Shown one piece after another: positions 21,052-30,700 of a DNA stretch of 64,000 nucleotides (positions are counted from its first letter, which is position 1; the number at the start of each line of letters is the position of its first letter). Location of the stretch: assembly GCF_014298075.1 (NCBI RefSeq), contig NZ_CP060418.1:620001-684000 (forward strand), given 5' to 3'. The position numbers were made by a program, and so were the translations under genes. This DNA comes from Enterobacter sp. JUb54. GTDB lineage: Bacteria; Pseudomonadota; Gammaproteobacteria; Enterobacterales; Enterobacteriaceae. The notes under the pieces were generated by a model that did no database searches, was not told the DNA's origin, and saw only the letters and a list, made by a program, of their open reading frames with translations.

Positions 21052-22494
21052 TTATTCGACGGTGAGGATACGCGTGGTGTTGGTGCTGCCGATGGTGCTC
21101 ATTACGTCACCCTGGGTGACGATAACGAGGTCGCCGGAGACCAGGTAGCCTTTATCGCGCAGCAGAATTACCGCATCGTGAGCCGCAGCAACGCCGTCAC
21201 TGGTGCTGTCGAAATGCACCGGCGTCACGCCACGGTACAGAGCGGTCAGGTTCAGGGTGCGCTCGTGGCGGGAGAGGGCAAAAATCGGCAGACCGGAGCT
21301 GATGCGAGAAGTCATCAGTGCGGTACGGCCAGATTCGGTCATGGTGATGATAGCGGTAACCCCTTTCAGGTGGTTCGCCGCATACATCGCAGACATGGCG
21401 ATCGCTTCTTCAACGTTATCGAACTGGATATCCAGACGGTGTTTGGACACGTTGAGGCTTGGGATCTTCTCTGCGCCGAGGCAGACGCGCGCCATCGCGG
21501 CGACGGTTTCTGACGGGTACTGGCCAGCGGCCGTTTCCGCAGACAGCATTACCGCATCGGTACCATCGAGGACGGCGTTCGCGACGTCCATGACTTCCGC
21601 ACGGGTTGGCATCGGGTTGGTGATCATCGACTCCATCATCTGGGTCGCGGTGATTACCGAACGGTTCAGCTGACGGGCGCGGCGGATCAGGGCTTTCTGA
21701 ATCCCGACCAGTTCCGGGTCGCCGATTTCCACGCCGAGGTCACCACGTGCCACCATGACCACGTCAGAGGCCAGAATCACGTCGTCCATCGCGTCCTGAT
21801 CGCACACGGCTTCTGCACGTTCAACTTTGGCGACGATCTTGGCGTCACAACCAGCTTCACGCGCCAGACGGCGGGCATAGTTCAGGTCTTCGCCGCAGCG
21901 CGGGAAGGAGACGGCGAGGTAATCGACGCCAATTTTCGCCGCCGTTACGATGTCGGCTTTGTCTTTGTCGGTCAGCGCTTCCGCAGAGAGGCCACCGCCC
22001 AGTTTGTTGATGCCTTTGTTGTTCGACAGCGGGCCGCCGACGGTGACTTCGGTGAACACTTTCAGGCCCTGAACTTCGATAACTTTCAGCTGTACGCGTC
22101 CGTCGTCCAGCAGCAGGATATCGCCCGGCACAACGTCCGCTGGCAAGCCTTTATAATCAATACCGACGCGTTCTTTATCGCCTTCACCTTTACCCAGCTC
22201 GGCGTCCAGCAGGAATTTGTCGCCGATATTGAGGAAAATTTTGCCTTCTTTGAAGGTCGATACGCGAATTTTCGGCCCCTGGAGGTCACCGAGGATCGCA
22301 ACATGGCGGCCCAGTTTAGCCGCAATCTGGCGGACTTTATCCGCGCGAATCTGGTGATCTTCCGGGGTACCGTGAGAGAAGTTCATACGTACTACGTTAG
22401 CACCCGCGGCGATAACCTTTTCGAGGTTGTTATCACGATCGGTGGCTGGGCCTAAGGTCGTTACGATTTTGGTTCTGCGAAGCCTTCTGGACAT
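21052..22494 (-). CDS. pykA: Pyruvate kinase II
   Basis: PykA (480 residues, same length as E. coli) converts phosphoenolpyruvate and ADP to pyruvate and ATP; it is the AMP-activated isozyme. The N terminus [16 protein letters not shown], the [12 protein letters not shown] active-site segment near residue 245, and the B-domain are all present. It is followed by the terminator at 20994-21029 and divides the malate island from the hexR-zwf region. Confidence 0.97.
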   Translation of the reverse strand: MSRRLRRTKIVTTLGPATDRDNNLEKVIAAGANVVRMNFSHGTPEDHQIRADKVRQIAAKLGRHVAILGDLQGPKIRVSTFKEGKIFLNIGDKFLLDAELGKGEGDKERVGIDYKGLPADVVPGDILLLDDGRVQLKVIEVQGLKVFTEVTVGGPLSNNKGINKLGGGLSAEALTDKDKADIVTAAKIGVDYLAVSFPRCGEDLNYARRLAREAGCDAKIVAKVERAEAVCDQDAMDDVILASDVVMVARGDLGVEIGDPELVGIQKALIRRARQLNRSVITATQMMESMITNPMPTRAEVMDVANAVLDGTDAVMLSAETAAGQYPSETVAAMARVCLGAEKIPSLNVSKHRLDIQFDNVEEAIAMSAMYAANHLKGVTAIITMTESGRTALMTSRISSGLPIFALSRHERTLNLTALYRGVTPVHFDSTSDGVAAAHDAVILLRDKGYLVSGDLVIVTQGDVMSTIGSTNTTRILTVE

Positions 22495-22620
22495 GTAATA
22501 CTCCGTTGACTAAAACAACTTTGGTGTTGCGTGAACATGGAATCGGTGGTGCCAGCCAGCAAAGTCGCTGTGCCGGGACAAAACCGAAGGTCTAATAGGT
22601 CACTACTTCATTATCAGGTT

Positions 22621-23490
22621 TTATGGGTTATCGCTGCGTACGGGTAGTTCTTTATCAAAACGCGATTCCTTTAATGCTTCCTTGACCCGCTTCAAGTTAT
22701 CTCTGAATTTAGCGCCACGACGGAGGGTAAAACCGGTCGCCAGCACGTCAATGACCGTCAACTGGGCAAGACGTGAAACCATTGGCATGTAGATATCCGT
22801 ATCTTCAGGGACATCAAGGGTAATCGATAACGTGGCCTCGCGGGCCAACGGCGTGCCTGGCGAGGTAATGGCAATGACCATGGCATCGTTTTCACGGGCC
22901 AGCTGCGCCAGTTCGACCTGACTTTTCGTCCGTCCAGTATGGGAGATAATCACCACCACGTCATCGTCATCGCAATTCATACAGCTCATGCGTTGCAGGA
23001 CAATGTCATCGGAATAGATGACCGGGACATTAAAACGGAAAAATTTATTCATGGCGTCATGGGCGACAGCCGCTGACGAACCGAGGCCAAAGAAGGCAAT
23101 TTTCTTGGCCTGGGTTAACAGATCGACGGCCCGATTCACCGCTGACATGTCGAGCGAATGGTGGACCTGATCTAAACTGGCCATGGCCGACTCAAATATT
23201 TTACCGGTGTAGGACTCTACGCTGTCGTCTTCATCGACATTGCGGTTAACATAGAGGGTCCCGTGCGCCAGGCTTTGTGCCAGATGGAGCTTAAAATCGG
23301 GAAAGCCGCGGGTTTCAAGGCTCCGGCAAAAACGGTTAACGGTAGGCTCGCTGACGCCAGCCTCCAGCGCCAGGGCCGCAATGCTTGAATGAATGGCCTG
23401 AGCAGGCGTAGCAAGAATGACTTCCGCCACTTTGCGTTCGGATTTGCTAAGGTGTTCCAGTCGGGACTGGATTTTTTCCAGCATATTCAT
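22621..23490 (-). CDS. hexR: Transcriptional regulator HexR (RpiR family)
   Basis: HexR (289 residues) represses zwf and other central-carbon genes and is released by 2-keto-3-deoxy-6-phosphogluconate, the Entner-Doudoroff intermediate. An N-terminal RpiR helix-turn-helix (about 1-77; SEPTVNRFCRSL) precedes a SIS sugar-phosphate domain (about 125-265; FFGLGSSAAVAHDA). The start at 23490 gives the conserved MNMLEKIQ; the longer reading from 23526 adds 12 non-conserved residues. It is divergent from zwf. Confidence 0.95.
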   Translation of the reverse strand: MNMLEKIQSRLEHLSKSERKVAEVILATPAQAIHSSIAALALEAGVSEPTVNRFCRSLETRGFPDFKLHLAQSLAHGTLYVNRNVDEDDSVESYTGKIFESAMASLDQVHHSLDMSAVNRAVDLLTQAKKIAFFGLGSSAAVAHDAMNKFFRFNVPVIYSDDIVLQRMSCMNCDDDDVVVIISHTGRTKSQVELAQLARENDAMVIAITSPGTPLAREATLSITLDVPEDTDIYMPMVSRLAQLTVIDVLATGFTLRRGAKFRDNLKRVKEALKESRFDKELPVRSDNP

Positions 23491-23784
23491 GGGTAACAGG
23501 GCGCTCATCAGTGGAAACGATTTCATTAATGGATGAAATCATCAGGCGTTTTAGCAAGAATATACCCCTCTGCTGTCGCTAGCGGGGAGGAATGACGTTA
23601 AAAAATGTTGTTTTTTTTCATTACATGATCAGAGTCGTATTTTATTAACTTAAAACCGGTCGAAACAACGAACTCACCAGGCCGTTTGCCCAAATTGTCG
23701 GCGGAACTTTTCTCCGCGTGCGGTTTAGCTGCGGGAATAGGGGCCAGAGGGTTTCGGGAAGTTCGTAAACACAGTACAGTGCAG
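23491..23784. promoter_or_regulatory. hexR-zwf divergent intergenic region
   Basis: This AT-rich 5' segment of the 355-bp gap contains no ORF I can support. It must hold the hexR promoter and the upstream part of the zwf promoter. In E. coli zwf is also activated by SoxS/MarA/Rob in this area, but I could not pick out a convincing box by eye. Confidence 0.4.
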
Positions 23785-23799
23785 TGTAATAAAATTACA
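23785..23799. promoter_or_regulatory. HexR operator of zwf
   Basis: TGTAATAAAATTACA is a perfect palindrome around AAA and is the HexR binding sequence described for E. coli zwf. It lies about 47 bp before the zwf ATG, where bound HexR would block initiation. Confidence 0.88.
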
Positions 23800-23845
23800 A
23801 ATATAGCCTGGCATAAGCACCAGACTATCAACTGAGGAGAATGAC

Positions 23846-25321
23846 ATGGCGGTAACGCAAACGGCCCAGGCATGCGATCTGGTCATTTTCGGCGCAAAGG
23901 GTGACCTGGCGCGTCGTAAATTGTTGCCTTCCCTGTATCAGCTTGAAAAGGCTGGCCAGATCAACCCTGACACCCGCATCATCGGGGTCGGACGTGCTGA
24001 CTGGGATAAAGATGCTTACACCAAAGTAGTTCGTGAAGCGCTGGAAACTTTCATGAAGGAAAAAATCGATGAAAGTTTGTGGGATACCCTGAGCGGACGT
24101 CTGGATTTTTGTAACCTCGATGTGAATGATACCAAAGCGTTTTCTCGCCTCGGCAAAATGCTGGATCAGGAAAATCGCGTCACCATTAACTATTTCGCGA
24201 TGCCGCCAAGCACCTTTGGCGCGATTTGCAAAGGCCTCGGCGAAGCAAAACTGAATGCCAAACCGGCGCGCGTGGTCATGGAAAAACCGCTGGGGACCTC
24301 TCTGGATACCTCCCGCGAAATCAACGACCAGGTCGGCGAATTCTTCGAAGAGTGCCAGGTCTACCGCATTGACCACTATCTCGGCAAAGAGACGGTGCTC
24401 AACCTGCTGGCGCTGCGTTTTGCGAACTCCCTGTTTGTGAATAACTGGGACTGCCGCACCATCGACCACGTTGAAATTACCGTGGCGGAAGAAGTCGGCA
24501 TTGAAGGCCGCTGGGGTTACTTCGATCAGGCCGGGCAGATGCGCGACATGATCCAGAACCACCTGCTGCAGATCCTGTGCATGATTGCCATGTCGCCGCC
24601 GTCAGATCTCAGCGCCGACAGCATCCGTGATGAAAAAGTCAAAGTGCTGAAATCACTGCGCCGTATCGATCGCTCCAACGTGCGTGAAAAAACCGTCCGT
24701 GGCCAGTACACCGCCGGTTTCGCCCAGGGTAAAAAAGTGCCGGGCTACCTCGAAGAAGAGGGCGCGAACAAATCCAGCAATACCGAAACCTTCGTGGCGA
24801 TCCGCGTGGATATCGATAACTGGCGCTGGGCCGGCGTGCCGTTCTACCTGCGTACCGGTAAACGTCTGCCGACCAAATGTTCTGAAGTCGTGGTTTACTT
24901 CAAAACGCCGGAGCTGAACCTGTTCAAAGAGAACTGGCAGGAGCTGCCGCAGAACAAATTAACCATTCGTCTGCAGCCGGACGAAGGCGTTGATATTCAG
25001 GTGCTCAACAAAGTCCCTGGTCTGGATCACAAACACAATCTGCAGATCACCAAGCTGGATCTGAGCTATTCGGAAACCTTCAACCAGACTCACCTGGCGG
25101 ATGCCTACGAGCGTCTGCTGCTGGAAACCATGCGTGGGATCCAGGCGTTGTTCGTGCGTCGTGATGAAGTGGAAGAGGCGTGGAAGTGGGTGGACTCCAT
25201 TACCGAAGCCTGGGCGGCGGATCGCGATGCGCCTAAGCCTTATCAGGCGGGGACCTGGGGACCGGTTGCCTCCGTGGCGATGATTACCCGCGATGGTCGT
25301 TCCTGGAACGAATTCGAATAG
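23846..25321 (+). CDS. zwf: Glucose-6-phosphate dehydrogenase
   Basis: A 491-residue enzyme that oxidises glucose 6-phosphate with NADP, feeding both the pentose phosphate and Entner-Doudoroff routes. The N-terminal dinucleotide motif is [12 protein letters not shown] (about residues 15-26), and the active-site RIDHYLGKE is at about 178-186. It is followed by edd and eda, giving the complete Entner-Doudoroff branch in one block. HexR is encoded upstream. Confidence 0.98.
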   Translation: MAVTQTAQACDLVIFGAKGDLARRKLLPSLYQLEKAGQINPDTRIIGVGRADWDKDAYTKVVREALETFMKEKIDESLWDTLSGRLDFCNLDVNDTKAFSRLGKMLDQENRVTINYFAMPPSTFGAICKGLGEAKLNAKPARVVMEKPLGTSLDTSREINDQVGEFFEECQVYRIDHYLGKETVLNLLALRFANSLFVNNWDCRTIDHVEITVAEEVGIEGRWGYFDQAGQMRDMIQNHLLQILCMIAMSPPSDLSADSIRDEKVKVLKSLRRIDRSNVREKTVRGQYTAGFAQGKKVPGYLEEEGANKSSNTETFVAIRVDIDNWRWAGVPFYLRTGKRLPTKCSEVVVYFKTPELNLFKENWQELPQNKLTIRLQPDEGVDIQVLNKVPGLDHKHNLQITKLDLSYSETFNQTHLADAYERLLLETMRGIQALFVRRDEVEEAWKWVDSITEAWAADRDAPKPYQAGTWGPVASVAMITRDGRSWNEFE

Positions 25322-25344
25322 TCAGCAGGTTATCCGGATGAGTT

Positions 25345-25360
25345 ATTTTACCGGTAACAT
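25345..25360. promoter_or_regulatory. GntR operator upstream of edd
   Basis: ATTTTACCGGTAACAT differs at one position from the GntR consensus ATGTTACCGGTAACAT. In E. coli the edd-eda operon is repressed by GntR and induced by gluconate. A CATAAT -10 candidate follows at 25380-25385. The site is about 180 bp before the edd start. Confidence 0.75.
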
Positions 25361-25398
25361 GATCTGACGCAGTATGTCGCATAATTTTTAGCCTTTTA

Positions 25399-25433
25399 AG
25401 CTCCGGGAGGATTCACCCCCGGGGCTTTTTTTA
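25399..25433 (+). terminator. Intrinsic terminator in the zwf-edd gap
   Basis: AGCTCCGGG and CCCGGGGCT form a stem followed by TTTTTTT and ATTA. It probably ends zwf transcripts. Because the GntR operator is upstream of it, transcripts from a GntR-controlled edd promoter would also have to pass through it. Confidence 0.75.
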
Positions 25434-25542
25434 TTACACTGCCTGTAGATATTTTGCCGCTGAGCTGCAGTGCTGGTGCCTTTCACCGAATAAGTCATCG
25501 TTAAATCACTGTGGCCGGACAGATAAAAATTCAGGAGCCTTT

Positions 25543-27354
25543 ATGAATTCGACAATGTTACGGGTAACAAATCGCATTATCGAGCGGTCGCGTGAAACCC
25601 GCACCGCCTACCTCGCACGGATTAACCAGGCGAAGACGGATACCGTCCATCGCGCCCAGCTGGCCTGCGGTAACCTGGCCCACGGCTTTGCTGCCTGTCA
25701 GTCGGATGATAAAGCCTCGCTGAAAAGCATGTTGCGTAACAACATCGCTATCATTACCTCCTACAACGACATGCTCTCCGCCCATCAGCCCTACGAGTAC
25801 TATCCGGATATCATCCGCAAGGCGCTGCATTCTGTGAATGCGGTTGGCCAGGTTGCGGGCGGGGTGCCGGCGATGTGCGATGGCGTCACCCAGGGGCAGG
25901 ATGGTATGGAGCTCTCGCTCCTGAGCCGCGAAGTGATTGCGATGTCGGCCGCGGTCGGCTTGTCGCATAACATGTTCGATGGCGCGCTATACCTCGGCGT
26001 GTGCGACAAAATCGTCCCGGGGCTGACCATGGCGGCGCTTTCTTTTGGCCACCTGCCGTCCATTTTCGTGCCGTCAGGCCCGATGGCCAGCGGCCTGCCG
26101 AATAAAGAGAAAGTGCGGATTCGCCAGCTGTATGCAGAAGGTAAGGTCGATCGTATGGCGCTGCTGGAGTCCGAAGCGGCCTCCTATCATGCGCCGGGCA
26201 CCTGTACCTTCTATGGCACCGCGAACACCAACCAGATGGTGGTGGAGTTTATGGGGATGCAGCTCCCTGGCTCATCTTTTGTCCACCCGGATGCCGAATT
26301 GCGTACGGCGCTGACTACCGCGGCGGCCCGTCAGGTGACGCGTCTGACCGGTAACGGCAACGAATGGATGCCGCTGGGCAAAATGTTCGATGAGAAAGTG
26401 GTGGTGAACGGTATTGTGGCGCTGCTGGCGACCGGCGGCTCCACCAACCATACGATGCACCTGGTGGCGATGGCTCGCGCCGCCGGCATTATCATCAACT
26501 GGGATGATTTCTCCGATCTGTCCGATGTGGTCCCACTGCTGGCGCGTCTCTATCCGAACGGCCCGGCCGATATTAACCACTTCCAGGCCGCAGGTGGCGT
26601 GCCGGTGCTGGTGCGTGAATTGCTCAAGGGCGGCCTGCTGCACGAAGATGTGAATACCGTGGCCGGGTATGGACTCTCCCGTTACACCATGGAGCCGTGG
26701 CTGAATAACGGCGAGCTGGACTGGCGTGAAGGGGCAAGTGCGCCTCTGGACGATCAGGTCATCGCCACTTTCGATAAGCCATTCTCTCGTCATGGCGGGA
26801 CCAAAGTGCTCAGCGGTAACCTTGGCCGTGCGGTCATGAAAACCTCCGCGGTGCCGGTAGAAAACCAGGTTATCGAAGCTCCCGCGGTGATTTTTGAAAG
26901 CCAGCACGACGTACTGCCGGCGTTTGAAGCCGGTATGCTGGACAAAGATTGCGTGGTGGTGGTCCGTCATCAGGGGCCAAAAGCGAACGGCATGCCAGAA
27001 TTACATAAACTTATGCCGCCACTTGGTGTATTATTGGACCGCCGTTTCAAAATTGCGCTGGTTACCGATGGGCGACTCTCTGGCGCATCCGGCAAAGTTC
27101 CGTCAGCAATCCATGTCACGCCTGAAGCCTACGATGGCGGCCTGCTGGCAAAAGTACGTGATGGCGATATCATCCGCGTGAACGGGCAGACCGGTGAACT
27201 GACGCTGCTGGTGGATGATGCTGAACTGGCTGCGCGTCAGCCGCATATTCCTGACCTGAGCAGTTCGCGAGTGGGAACCGGCCGGGAAATGTTCTCTGCG
27301 CTGCGTGAGAACCTCTCCGGAGCGGAACAGGGCGCAACCTGCATCACTTTTTAA
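25543..27354 (+). CDS. edd: 6-Phosphogluconate dehydratase
   Basis: Edd (603 residues, E. coli length) dehydrates 6-phosphogluconate to 2-keto-3-deoxy-6-phosphogluconate. It belongs to the IlvD/Edd Fe-S family: the cluster-binding [15 protein letters not shown] and [14 protein letters not shown] segments are intact. The ribosome binding site AGGAG lies 5 bp before the ATG. It is operonic with eda, 37 bp downstream. Confidence 0.98.
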   Translation: MNSTMLRVTNRIIERSRETRTAYLARINQAKTDTVHRAQLACGNLAHGFAACQSDDKASLKSMLRNNIAIITSYNDMLSAHQPYEYYPDIIRKALHSVNAVGQVAGGVPAMCDGVTQGQDGMELSLLSREVIAMSAAVGLSHNMFDGALYLGVCDKIVPGLTMAALSFGHLPSIFVPSGPMASGLPNKEKVRIRQLYAEGKVDRMALLESEAASYHAPGTCTFYGTANTNQMVVEFMGMQLPGSSFVHPDAELRTALTTAAARQVTRLTGNGNEWMPLGKMFDEKVVVNGIVALLATGGSTNHTMHLVAMARAAGIIINWDDFSDLSDVVPLLARLYPNGPADINHFQAAGGVPVLVRELLKGGLLHEDVNTVAGYGLSRYTMEPWLNNGELDWREGASAPLDDQVIATFDKPFSRHGGTKVLSGNLGRAVMKTSAVPVENQVIEAPAVIFESQHDVLPAFEAGMLDKDCVVVVRHQGPKANGMPELHKLMPPLGVLLDRRFKIALVTDGRLSGASGKVPSAIHVTPEAYDGGLLAKVRDGDIIRVNGQTGELTLLVDDAELAARQPHIPDLSSSRVGTGREMFSALRENLSGAEQGATCITF

Positions 27355-27391
27355 GACGATTCGAATTGTAGATCTGGCGAGAGAAAATCTG

Positions 27392-28033
27392 ATGAAAAAC
27401 TGGAAAACAACTGCAGAAGCAATCCTCACCACCGGCCCGGTTGTACCGGTAATCGTGGTGAAAAAGCTGGAACACGCTGTGCCGATGGCCAAAGCGCTGG
27501 TTGCAGGCGGCGTGCGTGTACTGGAAGTGACGCTGCGTACCGAATGTGCGCTTGAGGCTATCCGTGCGATTGCCAAAGAAGTGCCGGACGCGATTGTTGG
27601 CGCAGGTACCGTTACCAACGTCGAGCAGCTGAAAGCCGTCACCGACGCGGGCGCGCAGTTTGCTATCAGCCCGGGCCTGACCGAGTCCCTGCTGAAAGCG
27701 GCAACGGAAGAAGGCACCATCCCACTGATCCCGGGTATCAGCACCGTTTCTGAGCTGATGCTGGGCATGCAGTATGGCCTGAAAGAGTTCAAATTCTTCC
27801 CGGCAGAAGCCAACGGCGGCGTGAAAGCGCTGCAGGCTATCGGCGGTCCATTCGCTCATATCCGTTTCTGCCCGACTGGCGGCATCTCTCCGGCGAACTA
27901 CCGTGACTACCTGGCGCTGAACAGCGTACTGTGCATCGGCGGTTCCTGGCTGGTACCGGCAGATGCGCTGGAAAGCGGCGATTATGACCGTATCACCAGC
28001 ATTGCTCGCGAAGCGGTAGAAGGCGCGAAGTAA
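27392..28033 (+). CDS. eda: KDPG/KHG aldolase
   Basis: Eda (213 residues) splits 2-keto-3-deoxy-6-phosphogluconate into pyruvate and glyceraldehyde 3-phosphate. The Schiff-base lysine is Lys134 (KEFKFFPAE), and Glu45 (VLEVTLRTE) is the acid-base residue. One extra residue near 106 shifts numbering by one from E. coli. It also serves hexuronate breakdown, which in E. coli is under KdgR, encoded at 55.96 kb here. Confidence 0.97.
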   Translation: MKNWKTTAEAILTTGPVVPVIVVKKLEHAVPMAKALVAGGVRVLEVTLRTECALEAIRAIAKEVPDAIVGAGTVTNVEQLKAVTDAGAQFAISPGLTESLLKAATEEGTIPLIPGISTVSELMLGMQYGLKEFKFFPAEANGGVKALQAIGGPFAHIRFCPTGGISPANYRDYLALNSVLCIGGSWLVPADALESGDYDRITSIAREAVEGAK

Positions 28034-28064
28034 TTTTCACGCCCTGATTTATCGTAAAGTACTC

Positions 28065-28097
28065 ACCCGGTAGCACTCGTGCTACCGGGTTTTTTTT
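28065..28097. terminator. Intrinsic terminator after eda
   Basis: ACCCGGTAGCAC-TC-GTGCTACCGGGT is a perfect 12-bp stem followed by TTTTTTT. Its last bases touch the stop codon of the convergent purT gene. Confidence 0.93.
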
Positions 28098-29274
28098 ATC
28101 CCTGAACCACGACGGCAGAGGCGGCGGTTTTTGCCCGCGCCACTGCATCTTCCACGCTGTCGGCGACCGCCAGCGTCACGCCGAGCCGACGGGAGCCGTC
28201 AATTTCCGGTTTGCCGAACAGGCGCAGCTGCAGGCCTGCACCCACCGCCGCCTGAATATTGCTGAAGGTGACGTTCTGGCTGGTCAGCTGCGGCAGAATG
28301 ACCGCCGAGGCCGCCGGGCCGTATTGACGGATGGCGCCGATCGGCAGGCCGAGAAACGCCCGGACGTGCAGGGCAAACTCGGAGAGATCCTGTGAGATCA
28401 GGGTGACCATGCCGGTATCGTGCGGACGCGGAGAGACTTCGCTGAAGATCACCTCATCGCCACAGACAAACAGCTCCACGCCGAACAGACCATAGCCGCC
28501 GAGCGCCAGTACCACCTTGCTGGCAATCTCCTGGGCGCGGGCCAGCGCCAGTTCGCTCATCTGCTGCGGCTGCCAGGATTCGCGATAGTCGCCATCTTCC
28601 TGACGATGGCCGACCGGGGCGCAGAAATGCACGCCATCCACGGCGCTGACGGTCAGCAGGGTGATTTCAAAGTCGAAATTCACCACCCCTTCAACGATAA
28701 CCCGACCGGCACCGGCGCGGCCGCCTTGCTGCGCATACTGCCAGGCATCAGCCAGCTGTTCAGCGCGACAAATAAAACTCTGGCCTTTGCCGGAGGAGCT
28801 CATGACCGGCTTCACAATGCAGGGCAGGCCAATTTCGTCCACCGCATCGCGAAATGCGCTTTCGCTATCGGCGAAGCGGTAGGAGGAGGTTGGCAGCTGC
28901 AGCTCTTCTGCGGCCAGGCGACGGATACCTTCGCGGTTCATGGTCAGCTTAGCCGCACGAGCGGTTGGGACCACTTTTTGCCCGGCCTGCTCCAGCTCAA
29001 CCAGCGTATCGGTGGCAATGGCTTCGATTTCCGGCACGATGAAGTCCGGTTTTTCCTCTGCAATCAGCGCCCGCAGGGCATCGCCGTGCAGCATGTTGAT
29101 CACGTGCGAACGGTGCGCCACCTGCATCGCCGGCGCGTCGGGATAGCGGTCTACGGCGATCGTCTCAATACCCAGGCGTTGACACTCGATGGCCACTTCT
29201 TTGCCGAGCTCGCCGGAACCTAACAACATAACCCGCGTTGCTGCCGGGCGCAGGGCTGTGCCTAATAACGTCAT
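28096..29274 (-). CDS. purT: Formate-dependent GAR transformylase PurT
   Basis: PurT (392 residues) is an ATP-grasp enzyme that uses formate and ATP to formylate glycinamide ribonucleotide in purine synthesis, bypassing folate-dependent PurN. The N-terminal [14 protein letters not shown] and ATP-grasp segments [13 protein letters not shown] (about 155) and [14 protein letters not shown] (about 277) are clear. A perfect PurR operator lies about 40 bp upstream. Confidence 0.97.
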   Translation of the reverse strand: MTLLGTALRPAATRVMLLGSGELGKEVAIECQRLGIETIAVDRYPDAPAMQVAHRSHVINMLHGDALRALIAEEKPDFIVPEIEAIATDTLVELEQAGQKVVPTARAAKLTMNREGIRRLAAEELQLPTSSYRFADSESAFRDAVDEIGLPCIVKPVMSSSGKGQSFICRAEQLADAWQYAQQGGRAGAGRVIVEGVVNFDFEITLLTVSAVDGVHFCAPVGHRQEDGDYRESWQPQQMSELALARAQEIASKVVLALGGYGLFGVELFVCGDEVIFSEVSPRPHDTGMVTLISQDLSEFALHVRAFLGLPIGAIRQYGPAASAVILPQLTSQNVTFSNIQAAVGAGLQLRLFGKPEIDGSRRLGVTLAVADSVEDAVARAKTAASAVVVQG

Positions 29275-29314
29275 GACTCATTTCCACAGTAAAAAAACAT
29301 GCGCCGTAGTATAA

Positions 29315-29330
29315 ACGAAAACGTTTGCGT
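29315..29330. promoter_or_regulatory. PurR operator of purT
   Basis: ACGAAAACGTTTGCGT is the exact complement of the PurR consensus ACGCAAACGTTTTCGT. It lies 41-56 bp upstream of the purT start, so PurR with hypoxanthine or guanine should repress purT. Confidence 0.92.
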
Positions 29331-29374
29331 CTGTCTTTATGGCTGTCAGTTGAGTCCAGGGTGAAAATTTGCTA

Positions 29375-29394
29375 TACTGTATAAAAATACAGTA
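29375..29394. promoter_or_regulatory. LexA operator of yebG
   Basis: TACTGTATAAAAATACAGTA is a nearly ideal LexA box (CTG-N10-CAG) 15 bp before the yebG ATG. It marks yebG as an SOS gene, as in E. coli. Confidence 0.95.
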
Positions 29395-29409
29395 TAAAGA
29401 GGCTGCACA

Positions 29410-29778
29410 ATGGCGGTTGAAATTAAATATGTGGTGATCCGCGAAGGTGAGGAAAAAATGTCGTTTACCAGCAAAAAAGAGGCCGATGCTTACGACAAAA
29501 TGCTCGATCTTGCCGAAGTCCTTAACGACTGGCTGGTAGCGTGCCCGCTGACGCTTGAAGAAGCACAGCGTGATGAAATGGCGCTGTGGCTGGCGGAACG
29601 CAAAGAGACCCTGCATCACATCCTGAGGACAGGAAAAGCGCCGGAAGCAGAATCAGACGAAGAAACAGCAGGGCAGGAGCCTCAGGCTGACACCGCAGAA
29701 GTCGCGACGGATGAACCGGACGAACCGCAGGTTGCCGCGGCGACAACCGGGAAAACCCGCAAGGTGAAGGCCGCCTGA
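29410..29778 (+). CDS. yebG: SOS-induced protein YebG, with extended acidic tail
   Basis: The first 75 residues match YebG (MAVEIKYVVIREGEEKMSF...), a small DNA-damage-inducible protein of unknown biochemical role. The protein is 122 residues against 96 in E. coli. The excess is a low-complexity tail rich in Glu, Asp, Ala and Pro (about 75-115), ending in the basic TRKVKAA. The strong LexA box directly upstream supports tight SOS control. Confidence 0.93.
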   Translation: MAVEIKYVVIREGEEKMSFTSKKEADAYDKMLDLAEVLNDWLVACPLTLEEAQRDEMALWLAERKETLHHILRTGKAPEAESDEETAGQEPQADTAEVATDEPDEPQVAAATTGKTRKVKAA

Positions 29779-29876
29779 TTACGGCCTGAATTTGCGCATC
29801 TTTATCTGCTCATCACATTTCCTGACATCTCGTCGTTTAGGCTGATGGTTTCGCTTACTATGCAACGAGGGAAATC

Positions 29877-30584
29877 ATGTCTAACTGGCTTAATCAACTC
29901 CAGTCTCTGCTGGGTCAGCAGGGACAATCTGCCTCCTCAGGTGAACGACAGGAGGGGAAAAGTTTCCTCCTGCCCGGCGCGCTGGGCGGCCTGGCCGGGC
30001 TGCTGGTAGCCAGTAAATCATCGCGCAAGCTGCTGGCTAAATATGGCACCAGCGCGCTGCTGGTCGGCGGCGGTGCGGTGGCTGGAAGCGTGTTGTGGAA
30101 CAAGTATCAGCAGAAATTGCGCGAGAGCGCACGAGCCTCGGCGGCAACGCCAGCATCATCGCCAACAGCACCGACAGCTGCGCCATCGGTCGCATCCGCG
30201 TCACCTTCAACCGGGCTTGATGCCCGCAGCGAGCGGTTGATTCTGGCGCTGGTGTTCGCGGCGAAAAGCGACGGCCACATCGACGACCACGAACGGGCCA
30301 ACATCGAAGAGCAGCTGCGTGCCGCCAATATTGATGTGCAGGGGCGGGTATTGATCGATCGCGCGCTGGCTCAACCGCTCGACCCGCAGCGTCTGGCTCA
30401 AGGGATCAACAGCGAACAAGAGGCGCTGGAGGTGTACTACATCAGCTGCGCGGTGATCGATATCGATCATTTTATGGAACGCAGCTACCTCAACGCCCTC
30501 GGGGAGGCCTTACGCCTGCCGGTGGAAGTGCGCACCGAGATCGAACAGGACATCCAGGCGCAAAAACAGGCGCTTTCCACCTAA
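29877..30584 (+). CDS. yebE: DUF533 inner membrane protein YebE
   Basis: A 235-residue protein of the DUF533/TerB-like group. A glycine-rich hydrophobic segment near residues 30-75 ([28 protein letters not shown]) is followed by an Ala/Ser/Pro linker (about 88-115). An alpha-helical acidic C-terminal domain ([22 protein letters not shown]) ends it. E. coli YebE belongs to the Cpx envelope-stress regulon; I did not see a clear CpxR box here. The E. coli gene yebF, normally between yebG and yebE, is absent. Confidence 0.9.
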   Translation: MSNWLNQLQSLLGQQGQSASSGERQEGKSFLLPGALGGLAGLLVASKSSRKLLAKYGTSALLVGGGAVAGSVLWNKYQQKLRESARASAATPASSPTAPTAAPSVASASPSTGLDARSERLILALVFAAKSDGHIDDHERANIEEQLRAANIDVQGRVLIDRALAQPLDPQRLAQGINSEQEALEVYYISCAVIDIDHFMERSYLNALGEALRLPVEVRTEIEQDIQAQKQALST

Positions 30585-30700
30585 ATAAACAGGTTTTGCT
30601 TGCATCGCGGGCCACTTTTGCCACCCTTATAGACACGCCATCTTTCAAGCCGCTTCTTGAATGATTTTGTGTAGTAGAAAAGGATGCAAAAGAGCAGACG

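Noticed and set aside
25427..25437. TTTTTTATTACA before edd as a HexR site
   Set aside because: Only one half of the TGTAAT-N3-ATTACA palindrome is present; the other half is the terminator T run.
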